From positions 1 to 45,958 of the forward strand of contig NZ_SLXE01000008.1 in assembly GCF_004341385.1 (NCBI RefSeq): a DNA stretch of 45,958 bases. Reading direction: 5' to 3'. Under the pieces are notes generated by a model. The model was not told the origin of the DNA. It worked only from the letters and a program-made list of their open reading frames with translations, and did not search any database. The DNA is from Uruburuella suis. GTDB lineage: Bacteria; Pseudomonadota; Gammaproteobacteria; Burkholderiales; Neisseriaceae. This document shows positions 16,710 through 24,389 of the stretch, piece after piece; position 1 is the stretch's first letter, and every line of letters begins with the position of its first letter. The position numbers and the translations under genes were made by a program.

Positions 16710-16755
16710 TCAGACGGCCTCGAAACCATCAATTGTGTTTTTTGTTTGTGCTCAT

Positions 16756-16799
16756 ATGATAAGGCCGTCTGAAACTTTGCTTTCAGACGGCCTTATCAT
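16756..16799 (-). terminator. DUS inverted-repeat terminator of the small lipoprotein gene
   Basis: ATGATAAGGCCGTCTGAAA is mirrored perfectly 6 bases later, giving a 19-bp stem that starts 12 bases beyond the stop codon at 16811. Confidence 0.75.
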
Positions 16800-16810
16800 T
16801 GATGATGCAA

Positions 16811-16942
16811 TTATTTCACGGTGGTGCGGCTGCTCTCCACGCCGCCCTTGATTTCACCATACATCTGCGTGTTGCCCGTGCCGCTGCCGGCACAAGCGGC
16901 CAGCAATGCAAGGGCAGCAAGCGCCAATAAGCTTTTTTTCAT
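16811..16942 (-). CDS. Small lipoprotein, 43 residues
   Basis: This short minus-strand gene encodes MKKSLLALAALALLAACAGS and 23 more residues. The lipobox LLAAC places the lipidated cysteine at residue 17, leaving a mature part of only 27 residues with the phrase QMYGEIKGGVESS. The ATG at 16942 is preceded by AGGAG at good spacing, and a DUS terminator follows directly, so I take it as a real single-gene unit. I recall similar tiny lipoproteins in other betaproteobacteria, but no function is known to me. It would be anchored in the inner or outer membrane. Confidence 0.82.
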   Translation of the reverse strand: MKKSLLALAALALLAACAGSGTGNTQMYGEIKGGVESSRTTVK

Positions 16943-17002
16943 GTGGTTTGCTCCTAAAAGTTTCAGACGGCCTCATCATAAACCAAAGCGCGCCCGTCTG
17001 CA

Positions 17003-17824
17003 TTATGCGGGTTTGCGCCCCAAGGTGATTCTATCGAGCCCGGCCAAATCGGGCAGCGTGGCCACTTCGACAAAATCGTGCTGCACCAACAGCGCGCGCG
17101 CAGCTTCACCCTGATTGTAGCCGTGTTCCAGCAACAGCCAGCCGCCGGCTTTCAAAACATGCGGCGCACCTTCTGCCAGCGCGCGCAGGCAGCTTAAGCC
17201 ATCGCTAAAATCGGTGAGCGCCTGCTGCGGCTCGAAGCGCAAATCGCCTTGCTGCAAATGCACATCGCCCGCTTCGATATAGGGCGGGTTGGACACCACC
17301 ACATCGTAAACCTGTGTTTCAGACGGCCTGTCCACCGCAAACCACGAGCCTTGCGCAAATTCAAGCTTTGCGCCCAACGAAGCCGCATTTCGAGCGGCCA
17401 CCGCCAGCGCATCTGCGCTGATGTCGGAAGCACGCACATGCGCATCGGGGCGCTCCAGCGCCACCGTTACCGCCACCGCGCCGCTGCCCGTGCCCAAATC
17501 CCACAGCCGGCCTTGCGGCGGCAATCGTGCCAGCGTGGCTTCCACCAAGTGCTCGGTTTCGGGGCGCGGAATCAGCACCGCATCATTCACGATAAAAGTG
17601 CGGCCGTAAAACTCGCGCACGCCCACAATATAAGCCATCGGCTCGCCGGCCAAACGCCGCTGCACCAGCGCAGACAATGCAGCTTCGTTTTCCCCGTCAA
17701 GCGCATCCCGCCCGCGGGTGAGCAGCTGGGCGCGGCTCAGGCCGGTGCAATGCTGCAACAAAATGCGCGCTTCCGGCAGCGGCAGCGGCGCGGCGCGCAG
17801 CCAGTTTTCAAGCGTGTTTGCCAT
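17003..17824 (-). CDS. prmC: Release-factor glutamine methyltransferase
   Basis: PrmC (HemK) methylates the glutamine of the GGQ motif in release factors RF1 and RF2. The 273-residue protein has an N-terminal helical substrate-recognition domain (about 1-75), the SAM motif DLGTGSG (109-115) and the catalytic NPPY (179-182). An in-frame DUS complement at 17321 encodes DRPSET. Unlike many bacteria, prfA is not adjacent here. A DUS is seen just before the start codon. Confidence 0.96.
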   Translation of the reverse strand: MANTLENWLRAAPLPLPEARILLQHCTGLSRAQLLTRGRDALDGENEAALSALVQRRLAGEPMAYIVGVREFYGRTFIVNDAVLIPRPETEHLVEATLARLPPQGRLWDLGTGSGAVAVTVALERPDAHVRASDISADALAVAARNAASLGAKLEFAQGSWFAVDRPSETQVYDVVVSNPPYIEAGDVHLQQGDLRFEPQQALTDFSDGLSCLRALAEGAPHVLKAGGWLLLEHGYNQGEAARALLVQHDFVEVATLPDLAGLDRITLGRKPA

Positions 17825-17900
17825 TTCAGACGGCCTTTATCGGTGGGTTAAACAAAGCGTGTAAAACGATGATTATTTTATGATAATTGTTTTATTTTTA

Positions 17901-18018
17901 TATAGTGGCATTAAAGAAAAATGGCTACTGAGTAGAAAATCGCACCGACATAGATTGGTTTGCTTGGGTTGACAAGCCAAGCTGCCGTTTGTAGCCATTT
18001 TTGATGCATTTCACTATA
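17901..18018. mobile_element. Correia-like element, family C, copy 1
   Basis: This 118-bp element has ends TATAGTGGCATTAAAG and GATGCATTTCACTATA. The terminal repeat extends imperfectly over 28 bp to ATGGCTAC/GTAGCCAT. Outermost TA pairs are consistent with a TA target duplication. The TATAGTG ends recall the Correia elements of pathogenic Neisseria, but the rest of the termini differ. It lies between the prmC start and the mgtE terminator and has no coding frame. Confidence 0.72.
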
Positions 18019-18059
18019 AAAGGCCGTCTGAAAACCGTAAATCTTTTTCAGACGGCCTA
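18019..18059 (-). terminator. DUS inverted-repeat terminator after mgtE
   Basis: AGGCCGTCTGAAAA and TTTTCAGACGGCCT flank an 11-base loop, about 33 bases beyond the mgtE stop codon on the minus strand. Confidence 0.65.
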
Positions 18060-18091
18060 TAGTTAAATGCAAGAAACCAACTGCCACGGCG

Positions 18092-19528
18092 CTACAGCAA
18101 AAAGATCGTTGCCAGCCCCAGAAAAATCAAAAAGCCGCCCGAATCGGTTACCGCGGTAATCAGCACCGAGCTGCCCAAGGCCGGATCGCGGCCGGCTTTT
18201 TCCATCGCCACCGGTATCAACACGCCCACGGTGGCGGCCAGCAAAAGATTGAGCGTCATCGCGGCCACCATCACCAAGCCGATGCCGGGGCTGTCGTAAA
18301 GCAGCCATGAAATCAGCCCCATCGCGCTGCCCCAAATCAAGCCGTTTACCAGCGCCACGCCCACTTCTTTTTTCAGCAGCCGCCGCGCTTGCGAGCCGGA
18401 AAGCTGCCCCATGGCCATAGCGCGCACAATCATGGTGATGGTTTGGTTGCCCGAATTGCCGCCGATGCCGGCCACAATCGGCATTAAGGCGGCCAGCGCC
18501 ACGATTTTGGCAATCGAGCCTTCAAAAGCGCCGATCACGCGGCTGGCGATAAAGGCGGTGCACAAATTAATCGCCAACCACATCCAGCGGTTTTTCACCG
18601 AATCCCAAATCGGCGCAAACAAATCTTCTTCTTCCTGCAAGCCGGCCATGTTCAACATATCGGCTTCGGATTCTTCGCGGATTACGTCCACCATTTCATC
18701 AATGGTGATGCGGCCGATCAGCTTTTTATTGGCATCGACCACTGGCGCGGTAACCAAGTCGTAGCGCTCAAACGCCAGCGCGGCTTCTTCCACATCGTCT
18801 TCGGGGCGAAAGCGCACCACATCGGTGGCCATCACATTCTCCACCCGCTCTTCGGGGTCGGCCACCAGCAGCTTGCGCACGGGCAGCACGCCTTTGAGCA
18901 CATCGTTATCGTCTACCACGAAAATTTTGTCGGTGTGGTCGGGCAGGCTCTCGAAGCGGCGCAGATAGCGCAGCACCACTTCGCAAGCCACATCGGCGCG
19001 GATGCTCACCAATTCGAAATCCATAATCGCGCCCACTTGGCCGTCTTCAAACGACATCGCCGCCGCCACTTGCGCGCGCTCTTCTTCATCGCGGGTTTTC
19101 AGCGCTTCATACACCACTTCGTGCGGCAAATCGGCGGCCAATTCGGCCAATTCGTCGGCATCCAAATCATCCACCGCGGCCAGCAATTCTTGCTGGTCCA
19201 TGGTTTCAATCAGGGTTTCGCGCACCGCGTCCGACACTTCCAGCAGCACTTCGCCGTCTTCTTCGGGCGCGGCCAAATGCCACACCAGCGCGCGCTCTTT
19301 CTGTGGCAGCGATTCGAGCAGGCCGGCCACGTCGGCCGGGTGCAATTCGTGCAAAATGGCAATCAGCTCAACCAGCTTGGCATTGAGCTTGCGATCTTCC
19401 ACCGGCAAATCGGCGTCGATCTGCTCGGACACGGGCAGCAGCGCTTCGGCCAGCTCGTGGATGCGTTCGATATCGAGCGGCAGGCGGTCGACATCGCTTT
19501 GGGTAACAGATTCTGCTTGGGTGCTCAT
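18092..19528 (-). CDS. mgtE: Magnesium transporter MgtE
   Basis: MgtE is a dimeric inner-membrane Mg2+ channel gated by cytoplasmic magnesium. The 478-residue protein has the acidic N domain (about 30-155), two CBS domains (about 160-285, with REESEADMLNMAG at the end leading to the plug helix) and a C-terminal part with five membrane helices (about 315-478). The pore-region signature GGNSGNQTITMIVRAMAMG is intact. No M-box riboswitch is evident upstream. The gap to secB holds a half copy of a palindromic repeat and a DUS hairpin. Confidence 0.95.
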   Translation of the reverse strand: MSTQAESVTQSDVDRLPLDIERIHELAEALLPVSEQIDADLPVEDRKLNAKLVELIAILHELHPADVAGLLESLPQKERALVWHLAAPEEDGEVLLEVSDAVRETLIETMDQQELLAAVDDLDADELAELAADLPHEVVYEALKTRDEEERAQVAAAMSFEDGQVGAIMDFELVSIRADVACEVVLRYLRRFESLPDHTDKIFVVDDNDVLKGVLPVRKLLVADPEERVENVMATDVVRFRPEDDVEEAALAFERYDLVTAPVVDANKKLIGRITIDEMVDVIREESEADMLNMAGLQEEEDLFAPIWDSVKNRWMWLAINLCTAFIASRVIGAFEGSIAKIVALAALMPIVAGIGGNSGNQTITMIVRAMAMGQLSGSQARRLLKKEVGVALVNGLIWGSAMGLISWLLYDSPGIGLVMVAAMTLNLLLAATVGVLIPVAMEKAGRDPALGSSVLITAVTDSGGFLIFLGLATIFLL

Positions 19529-19717
19529 AAATACTCCGCCCGCCTGATTGCGGGCGCAATATCCGGCGGGATCAGACGGCGTGGCCGTGTGTGGATGAAA
19601 TCGGTAAGGTTAATGAACTGGGAAGGTCCATGATGCGTGCCTGCGCGGTGCAGGGCTTGAGTTGGAAACGGGGCGTATTTTACACCTTTCGGCCGGCCTT
19701 ACCAATGCTTTATCGCC

Positions 19718-19770
19718 AGGGTCTGCTCACATTTCATCACGCGGCAATATTTTGGCTCAAAAACAAACAG
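19718..19770. repeat. Palindromic repeat family H, left half only
   Basis: AGGGTCTGCTCACATTTCAT and the following bases match the left half of the copy at 39169, up to TTGGCTCAAAA, and then run into a DUS. The right arm is missing, so it is a truncated copy. The rest of 19529-19818 holds the mgtE upstream region and the secB terminator. Confidence 0.55.
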
Positions 19771-19797
19771 GCCGTCTGAAACGTTCAGACGGCCTGT
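19768..19797 (-). terminator. DUS inverted-repeat terminator after secB
   Basis: CAGGCCGTCTGAA and TTCAGACGGCCTG are separated by four bases, about 20 bases beyond the secB stop codon on the minus strand. Confidence 0.7.
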
Positions 19798-19818
19798 TGC
19801 CACAACTTTCATACAAGA

Positions 19819-20256
19819 TTAAGCGTTGCCTTCGGTCACGCTTTGCTGATACATGGCTTCGAAATTAATCGGCGCCAACAGCACCGGCGGGAAGCCTGCG
19901 CGGGTGATGGTGGCCGACACGGCTTCACGCGCATAAGGGAACAAAATATTCGGGCAGGCCACAGCCAGCAAAAGCTGCATGTCTTCTTCCGGAATATGGG
20001 CCAAACGGAAAATGCCGCCTTGGGCCACTTCGTTTAAAAACATCACGCGGCCGTCTTCGAGCTTGGCGGTTACGGTTACGGTAACCGACACTTCATAAAA
20101 TTCGTCTTCCAGTTTGGTGCTCTCGGTAGACACGCGCATATCTACTTCCGGCTCGCCCTGCTCCAGAAAAATCTTCGGCGCATGTGGCACTTCCAACGAC
20201 ATATCTTTCACATACAGCTTCTCGATGCTGAACACGGGTTGCAATTCTTCGCTCAT
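19819..20256 (-). CDS. secB: Protein-export chaperone SecB
   Basis: SecB is a tetrameric cytoplasmic chaperone that keeps precursor proteins unfolded and hands them to SecA. The 145-residue length and acidic composition fit. The conserved stretch FSIEKLYVKDMSLEVPHAPK and the C-terminal region with CPNILFPYARE and the SecA-contact tail are present. It follows grxC by 75 bases on the same strand; grxC-secB is a common pair in proteobacteria, so they may be co-transcribed. Confidence 0.97.
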   Translation of the reverse strand: MSEELQPVFSIEKLYVKDMSLEVPHAPKIFLEQGEPEVDMRVSTESTKLEDEFYEVSVTVTVTAKLEDGRVMFLNEVAQGGIFRLAHIPEEDMQLLLAVACPNILFPYAREAVSATITRAGFPPVLLAPINFEAMYQQSVTEGNA

Positions 20257-20331
20257 AAAATTTCTTCCTGTTTAAAAGTTAGGCTGCGTCAACACAGCAA
20301 AAGGGAACAACATTCATTTCACATTATGGCA

Positions 20332-20592
20332 TCAATCGCCCGCCAAAAGCGAGGCCAGCCCGCCCGCTCGGTGCAGGGCATACAAATCGGTGAAGCCGCC
20401 CACATGGGTTTGTCCGATAAAAATCTGCGGCACGCTGCGTTGGCCGCTAAGCGCCTGCATTTGGGCGTAATCCTGCGGATTTTTATCCACCCGGATTTCT
20501 TCGATTTCAGTCACGCCCTGAGATTTCAAAAACTGCTTGGCCATGGTGCAATAAGGGCAAAACGGGCCGCTATACATTTTAACCGGCTGCAT
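20332..20592 (-). CDS. grxC: Glutaredoxin 3
   Basis: This 86-residue dithiol glutaredoxin reduces protein disulfides using glutathione. The active site CPYC is at 12-15, and the glutathione-binding SVPQIFIGQTHVGGFTDL contains the required cis-proline (VP) and GG. The start at 20592 is the only reasonable one. It lies upstream of secB and divergent from the phosphatase gene at 20808. Confidence 0.95.
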   Translation of the reverse strand: MQPVKMYSGPFCPYCTMAKQFLKSQGVTEIEEIRVDKNPQDYAQMQALSGQRSVPQIFIGQTHVGGFTDLYALHRAGGLASLLAGD

Positions 20593-20717
20593 GGATTAAA
20601 TCCTGCCATTAATATTATTGCGCCGATATGGGGATAAACGGCCGCTTTTGCAATAGCCGGAGGCGCAAACCGGCAAACGCTGCGCAAGCGTATATAATAA
20701 GCGCACGCCGCACCGCA

Positions 20718-20752
20718 GGCCGTCTGAAAAGCCGCATCGTTTCAGACGGCCT
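20718..20752. terminator. DUS inverted pair between divergent genes
   Basis: AGGCCGTCTGAAAA and TTTCAGACGGCCT flank a nine-base loop. It lies upstream of both neighbours (grxC and the phosphatase), so it is not placed as a terminator of either and is more likely only an uptake signal. Confidence 0.35.
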
Positions 20753-20807
20753 CATCCTACTCTTTCTTAAAACTACGCTTTCTTAAAACTTATCAGGTTT
20801 ATCAACC

Positions 20808-21485
20808 ATGAAAACACTCGAACTTTATTTAGTGCGCCACGGCAAAACCGTGTTCAACACCACCGGCCGGCTGCAAGGCTGGAGCGATTCGCCACTCACG
20901 CCCGAAGGCTGCCAAGTGGCGGAAAACCTCGGCCGCGGGCTTGAGCAGCAGCGCATCACCTTCGATGCCGCTTTCAGCAGCACCAGCCCGCGCGCCGTCG
21001 ACACCGCCCGGCTGATTTTAAACCACAGCGGCCAAGCCGGCCTGCCGCTGGTTTCATTGCCCGATTTGCGCGAATATTGCTTCGGCGGCTTTGAAGGCGA
21101 GTTAACACACATTGTGCACGATAAAATCACCGCTTATCGCGGCCTGCCCAGCACCGAAAACTGGCTCGCCGCCTACCGCCACGGCGAGCGCAACCTGATT
21201 GCCGAGAGTGTGCACGCGCTCGACCCTTTGGGGCTGGCCGAAACCGAAGCCCAATTCAGCGCCCGCCTGCAACAAGGCTTGGATGAATTAATCGCACGCA
21301 CACCGCACAACGGGCGCGCGCTGTTGGTGTCGCACGGCATCGCCATCACCACCATTTTAAAAATGATTGATGCGCAAAGCATCCTCTATCAAAGCGTGCC
21401 CAACGCTTCGGTGAGCCGCCTGCACCATCAAAACGGCATGTGGGTGATTCAATCCATAGGTGATACTTCATTCAGTTTGCTTTAG
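20808..21485 (+). CDS. Histidine phosphatase family protein
   Basis: This 225-residue cytoplasmic enzyme is of the phosphoglycerate-mutase-like branch-1 superfamily. The phosphohistidine motif LVRHGKT (Arg10, His11) and the second histidine in LLVSHGIAI are intact, with the companion Arg in STSPRAVDTA. Substrate specificity cannot be read from sequence; family members include alpha-ribazole phosphatase, phosphoglycerate mutase and broad phosphatases. It stands alone, followed by an intrinsic terminator. Confidence 0.9.
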   Translation: MKTLELYLVRHGKTVFNTTGRLQGWSDSPLTPEGCQVAENLGRGLEQQRITFDAAFSSTSPRAVDTARLILNHSGQAGLPLVSLPDLREYCFGGFEGELTHIVHDKITAYRGLPSTENWLAAYRHGERNLIAESVHALDPLGLAETEAQFSARLQQGLDELIARTPHNGRALLVSHGIAITTILKMIDAQSILYQSVPNASVSRLHHQNGMWVIQSIGDTSFSLL

Positions 21486-21530
21486 CTTGTTTACCACACT
21501 CCGGCACGCACCACCGCCCCGCTATACTCA

Positions 21531-21555
21531 CCGCCACAAAATGGCGGTTTTTTTG
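21531..21555 (+). terminator. Intrinsic terminator after the phosphatase gene
   Basis: CCGCCA, a CAAAA loop and TGGCGG are followed by eight T residues, a classical Rho-independent terminator that does not use a DUS. Confidence 0.85.
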
Positions 21556-21893
21556 TTTAAATATAAACAAATTCTAATAAATTCGATTTATTTATTAAAA
21601 TATCATATAAAATTTTAAATATCGTAAAATATTGGAACTTAATGCCATTCAATTAAAACGATAAAAATATTCACTATATAAACAATAAATTATATTCTTT
21701 AAGTTTATTTAATATTCATTTGCAATGTAAATTTTTTGACATTATGATGAACTTACAACACGGCTAACGCCCTGCTGAAGTAACTAAAAACAACATTAAT
21801 GATACATAAATTATAATTACATATCATACTAAATAAAACATTATCGGGCTCAGACTTTATCCAATTTGATTATCAAATCCCAAGGAGCTTATC
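21556..21893 (+). other. AT-rich leader of the adhesin gene
   Basis: These 338 bases are far more AT-rich than the surrounding genes and hold no credible ORF. A TTGACA lies at 21736 but without a good -10 at 17 bases, and TATAAT-like hexamers occur near 21811. AAGGAG precedes the adhesin start by eight bases. The composition suggests a regulatory region bound by nucleoid proteins, or imported DNA; no homopolymeric or short tandem phase-variation tract is present. Confidence 0.5.
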
Positions 21894-23267
21894 ATGAGTC
21901 AGCACAAACATATCCACCCCGCGCCGGTTTCCGCCGGCCGCCAAATCGCCACCGCATTAGCGTTGGCCGGCTTGGCTTCTTTTTCACTGCCGGCCATTGC
22001 TGCTGATTACGTCGGCATCAACGATCTTGGCGCAAGCCGTGACAATCAGGACGGCAGCGGTGCAAGCGGCAGCTATGCCACCTCCATCGGCACTTGGACA
22101 AAAGCCAGCGGCTTGGCTTCCACCGCCGTAGGCTCTCGTGCCAATGCCGGCGCAGAATCCGCTGTGGCCATTGGCGCATCCGCCGACGCAACCGGTTCAG
22201 CTGCAATCGCACTCGGCGAGGAATCAGCTGCTTCAGCCAATGCCGACACCGCTATCGGTCGTAAATCAAAAGCCACCGGCGGGCAAAGCACAGCCATAGG
22301 TTCTGGCGCAGCCGCTTCCGGTAATTTATCTTCAGCAATTGGCGCAGGCTCGACAGCCAGCGGCATCAGATCATTGGCCTCCGGCTCCGGTGCTTCTGCT
22401 ACGGCCGGCTCGGCAACCGCCATCGGCACCGAAGCACAAGCTACTGCAACCTCTGCCACAGGCGTGGGTGCCAAGGCGCAAGCCACAGCAATTTCATCTT
22501 CCGCTTATGGTTATAATTCAACCGCCAGCGCCACTTATGCCACCGCCCTCGGCAACAAGGCGACTGCCAGCGGCACTGCCAGCACGGCTGTTGGTTCGGA
22601 AGCCAATGCCGGCGGAAAATATTCTTCTGCCTTTGGTGAATATTCCAATGCCGCAGGTGATGCCAGCGTTGCCATCGGCGCACAATCGAGCGCCGCCAGC
22701 AACCAATCGGTTGCCATCGGCCGTAACGCCAAAGCCACAGACGAAAATTCCGTAGCCTTGGGCGCCAACTCTGCCACAGCCGCCGCAGTGGGCACCTCTT
22801 CAGCCACCGTTAACGGCATCACCTACGGCGGCTTTGCCGGCGCCGCACCTGTGGGCACCGTGAGCGTGGGCGACACCGGCGCCGAGCGCACCATCACCAA
22901 CGTGGCTGCCGGCCGCATCACATCGACCAGCACCGATGCTATCAACGGCAGCCAGCTTTACCAAGTAGCCAACCAAATCGACAACAACTCCACCCAAATC
23001 AACAACATCAATAACCGCATTGATGATATGGACAAAGACTTGCGCGCCGGTATTGCAGGTGCCACCGCCATTGCCTTCTTGCAACGCCCCAACGAAGCGG
23101 GCAAAAGCATGGTTTCCGCCGCAGTGGGTGGCTACCGTGGCGAGCAGGCACTGGCTTTGGGCTATGCCACCAATTCCGACAACAACAAATGGTCCACCAA
23201 AGTCGGCTTGGGCATCGACACCCAGAAAAACATCAACTGGGGCGGCAGCGTAGGCTATCAGTGGTAA
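21894..23267 (+). CDS. Trimeric autotransporter adhesin (YadA-like)
   Basis: This is a 457-residue surface adhesin. A signal peptide (1 to about 37, cleavage near PAIAA) is followed by a long YadA-type head (about 60-300) made of repeated blocks such as TAIGxxAxAxGxxSxA, which build a left-handed beta roll. A neck follows at about 322-351 (VSVGDTGAERTITNVAAGRI, then STDAINGSQLY). The coiled-coil stalk is very short, about 30 residues (QIDNNSTQINNINNRIDD), and the YadA anchor at about 385-457 ends in W for outer-membrane insertion as a trimer. The short stalk would hold the head close to the membrane. Its target is unknown. Its AT-rich leader suggests separate regulation or acquisition. Confidence 0.93.
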   Translation: MSQHKHIHPAPVSAGRQIATALALAGLASFSLPAIAADYVGINDLGASRDNQDGSGASGSYATSIGTWTKASGLASTAVGSRANAGAESAVAIGASADATGSAAIALGEESAASANADTAIGRKSKATGGQSTAIGSGAAASGNLSSAIGAGSTASGIRSLASGSGASATAGSATAIGTEAQATATSATGVGAKAQATAISSSAYGYNSTASATYATALGNKATASGTASTAVGSEANAGGKYSSAFGEYSNAAGDASVAIGAQSSAASNQSVAIGRNAKATDENSVALGANSATAAAVGTSSATVNGITYGGFAGAAPVGTVSVGDTGAERTITNVAAGRITSTSTDAINGSQLYQVANQIDNNSTQINNINNRIDDMDKDLRAGIAGATAIAFLQRPNEAGKSMVSAAVGGYRGEQALALGYATNSDNNKWSTKVGLGIDTQKNINWGGSVGYQW

Positions 23268-23278
23268 ACGCCCGATAA

Positions 23279-23303
23279 GGCCGTCTGAAAGCTTCAGACG
23301 GCC
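23279..23303 (+). terminator. DUS palindrome after the adhesin gene
   Basis: GGCCGTCTGAA and its complement are separated by three bases, 12 bases beyond the adhesin stop codon. There is no T-run, so termination may be partial. Confidence 0.6.
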
Positions 23304-23346
23304 GCACCATCCCGCAACTCATCAATATCAATAAGGACAAGCACAT

Positions 23347-23808
23347 ATGAAACCATCAAAAATTATGCTGCCGCTTGTGGCGGCGCTGGCCTTGGCTGCC
23401 TGCGGCAATTTGAGCAAAGTGACCAAAGAGGGCACCACCGACAACCCCATCTGGCCTGATGCTGAAAAAACCACTTTGCGCCACAGCGGCACCCAAAACG
23501 GCTCATGGCCCAACTGGGACAACGTGCGCACCATCGAAGCGGGTATGAACAAAGATCAAATCTACGAATTGATCGGCCGCCCGCATTTCAACGAAGGCCT
23601 CTATGGCGTGCGCGAATGGAATTATGTGTTTCACTATCGTGAAGCCGGCGAAATCAAAACCTGTCAATACAAAATCCTGTTTGACAAACACATGAACGCC
23701 CAAACCTTCCATTGGCTGCCCGAAGGCTGCGCCCCGCGTCCGCAAGAGCCGCAACGCGAAGTGATTATCCGCGAAGTGGTGGCCTCGCCCAAGCCCATCC
23801 GCCAATAA
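23347..23808 (+). CDS. BamE/SmpA-like outer-membrane lipoprotein
   Basis: This 153-residue lipoprotein has a lipobox LALAAC, giving a lipidated Cys20. The fold signature of the SmpA/OmlA/BamE family is present: IEAGMNKDQIYELIGRPHFN, followed by a W-rich strand pair REWNYVFHY. It is longer than BamE itself, with a proline-rich, charged tail (RPQEPQREVIIREVV). In Neisseria such domains also occur in non-BamE lipoproteins, so I do not call it bamE. The stop codon overlaps the next gene's start (TAATG), indicating coupling. Confidence 0.85.
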   Translation: MKPSKIMLPLVAALALAACGNLSKVTKEGTTDNPIWPDAEKTTLRHSGTQNGSWPNWDNVRTIEAGMNKDQIYELIGRPHFNEGLYGVREWNYVFHYREAGEIKTCQYKILFDKHMNAQTFHWLPEGCAPRPQEPQREVIIREVVASPKPIRQ

Positions 23809-24224
23809 TGCACAGCGGCAAAACCCTTTGGATTACCCTGATCAGCCTGAGCCTTTGCGCTCAGGCTTTTGGCGCTGATCCGCGCAAGCGCAAAGCGGTG
23901 GTCGACACCAAAAAAGCCGAATTGTGCCTAGAAGAGCGCTGTTATCCCGTGCTGGTCGGCAAAGACACCCCCAAAGGCACGTTCGACCTCAACATCGTCA
24001 AAACCGACCGGCGCGGCTACGGCGGCGATGTGATGAGCTTTAAAGAAGATGCAAAATACCTCTACGCCATCCACCGCGTGTGGACGCTCAAGCCCGAAGA
24101 GCGCCGGCTCGAGCGCATCGCCTCGCCCAACGCGGCCGACCGCTACATCACCCACGGCTGCATCAACGTGACCGACGATGTGTATGAAAAGCTCAAATCT
24201 TATTTTGTGGTAGAAATCCGCTAA
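23808..24224 (+). CDS. Exported L,D-transpeptidase-like protein
   Basis: This 138-residue protein has a signal peptide (cleavage after AQAFGA, about 23). It carries a minimal YkuD-type core with KDTPKGTFDL, a conserved histidine in YAIHRVW (His89) and the catalytic-type THGCINV (His116, Cys118). Canonical L,D-transpeptidases read SHGCIRM; here the Arg is replaced by Asn. It may crosslink peptidoglycan or attach proteins to it, or be an amidase-like relative. The start at 23808 overlaps the upstream lipoprotein stop, which is why the two are probably expressed together in the periplasm. Confidence 0.85.
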   Translation: MHSGKTLWITLISLSLCAQAFGADPRKRKAVVDTKKAELCLEERCYPVLVGKDTPKGTFDLNIVKTDRRGYGGDVMSFKEDAKYLYAIHRVWTLKPEERRLERIASPNAADRYITHGCINVTDDVYEKLKSYFVVEIR

Positions 24225-24389
24225 ACCCAGCCCATGCCGATATATTGCGCATGGGTTTTTATTGCCCGCAGCAAACGGCGCAAGTTTTCAGACGGCCTCT
24301 TGACATATCCTTTATAATCTTGAATATCCCATTATTTTTTTCAGACGGCCTGCCAAGCATATGCCGTCTGAACCCTATTTGAGAACACT

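Noticed and set aside
18092..19528. M-box magnesium riboswitch upstream of mgtE
   Set aside because: I looked in 19529-19818 and found only a half repeat, DUS and no conserved M-box pattern.
21556..21893. Phase-variation tract in front of the adhesin
   Set aside because: No homopolymer of useful length or short tandem repeat is present; AT-richness alone is not phase variation.
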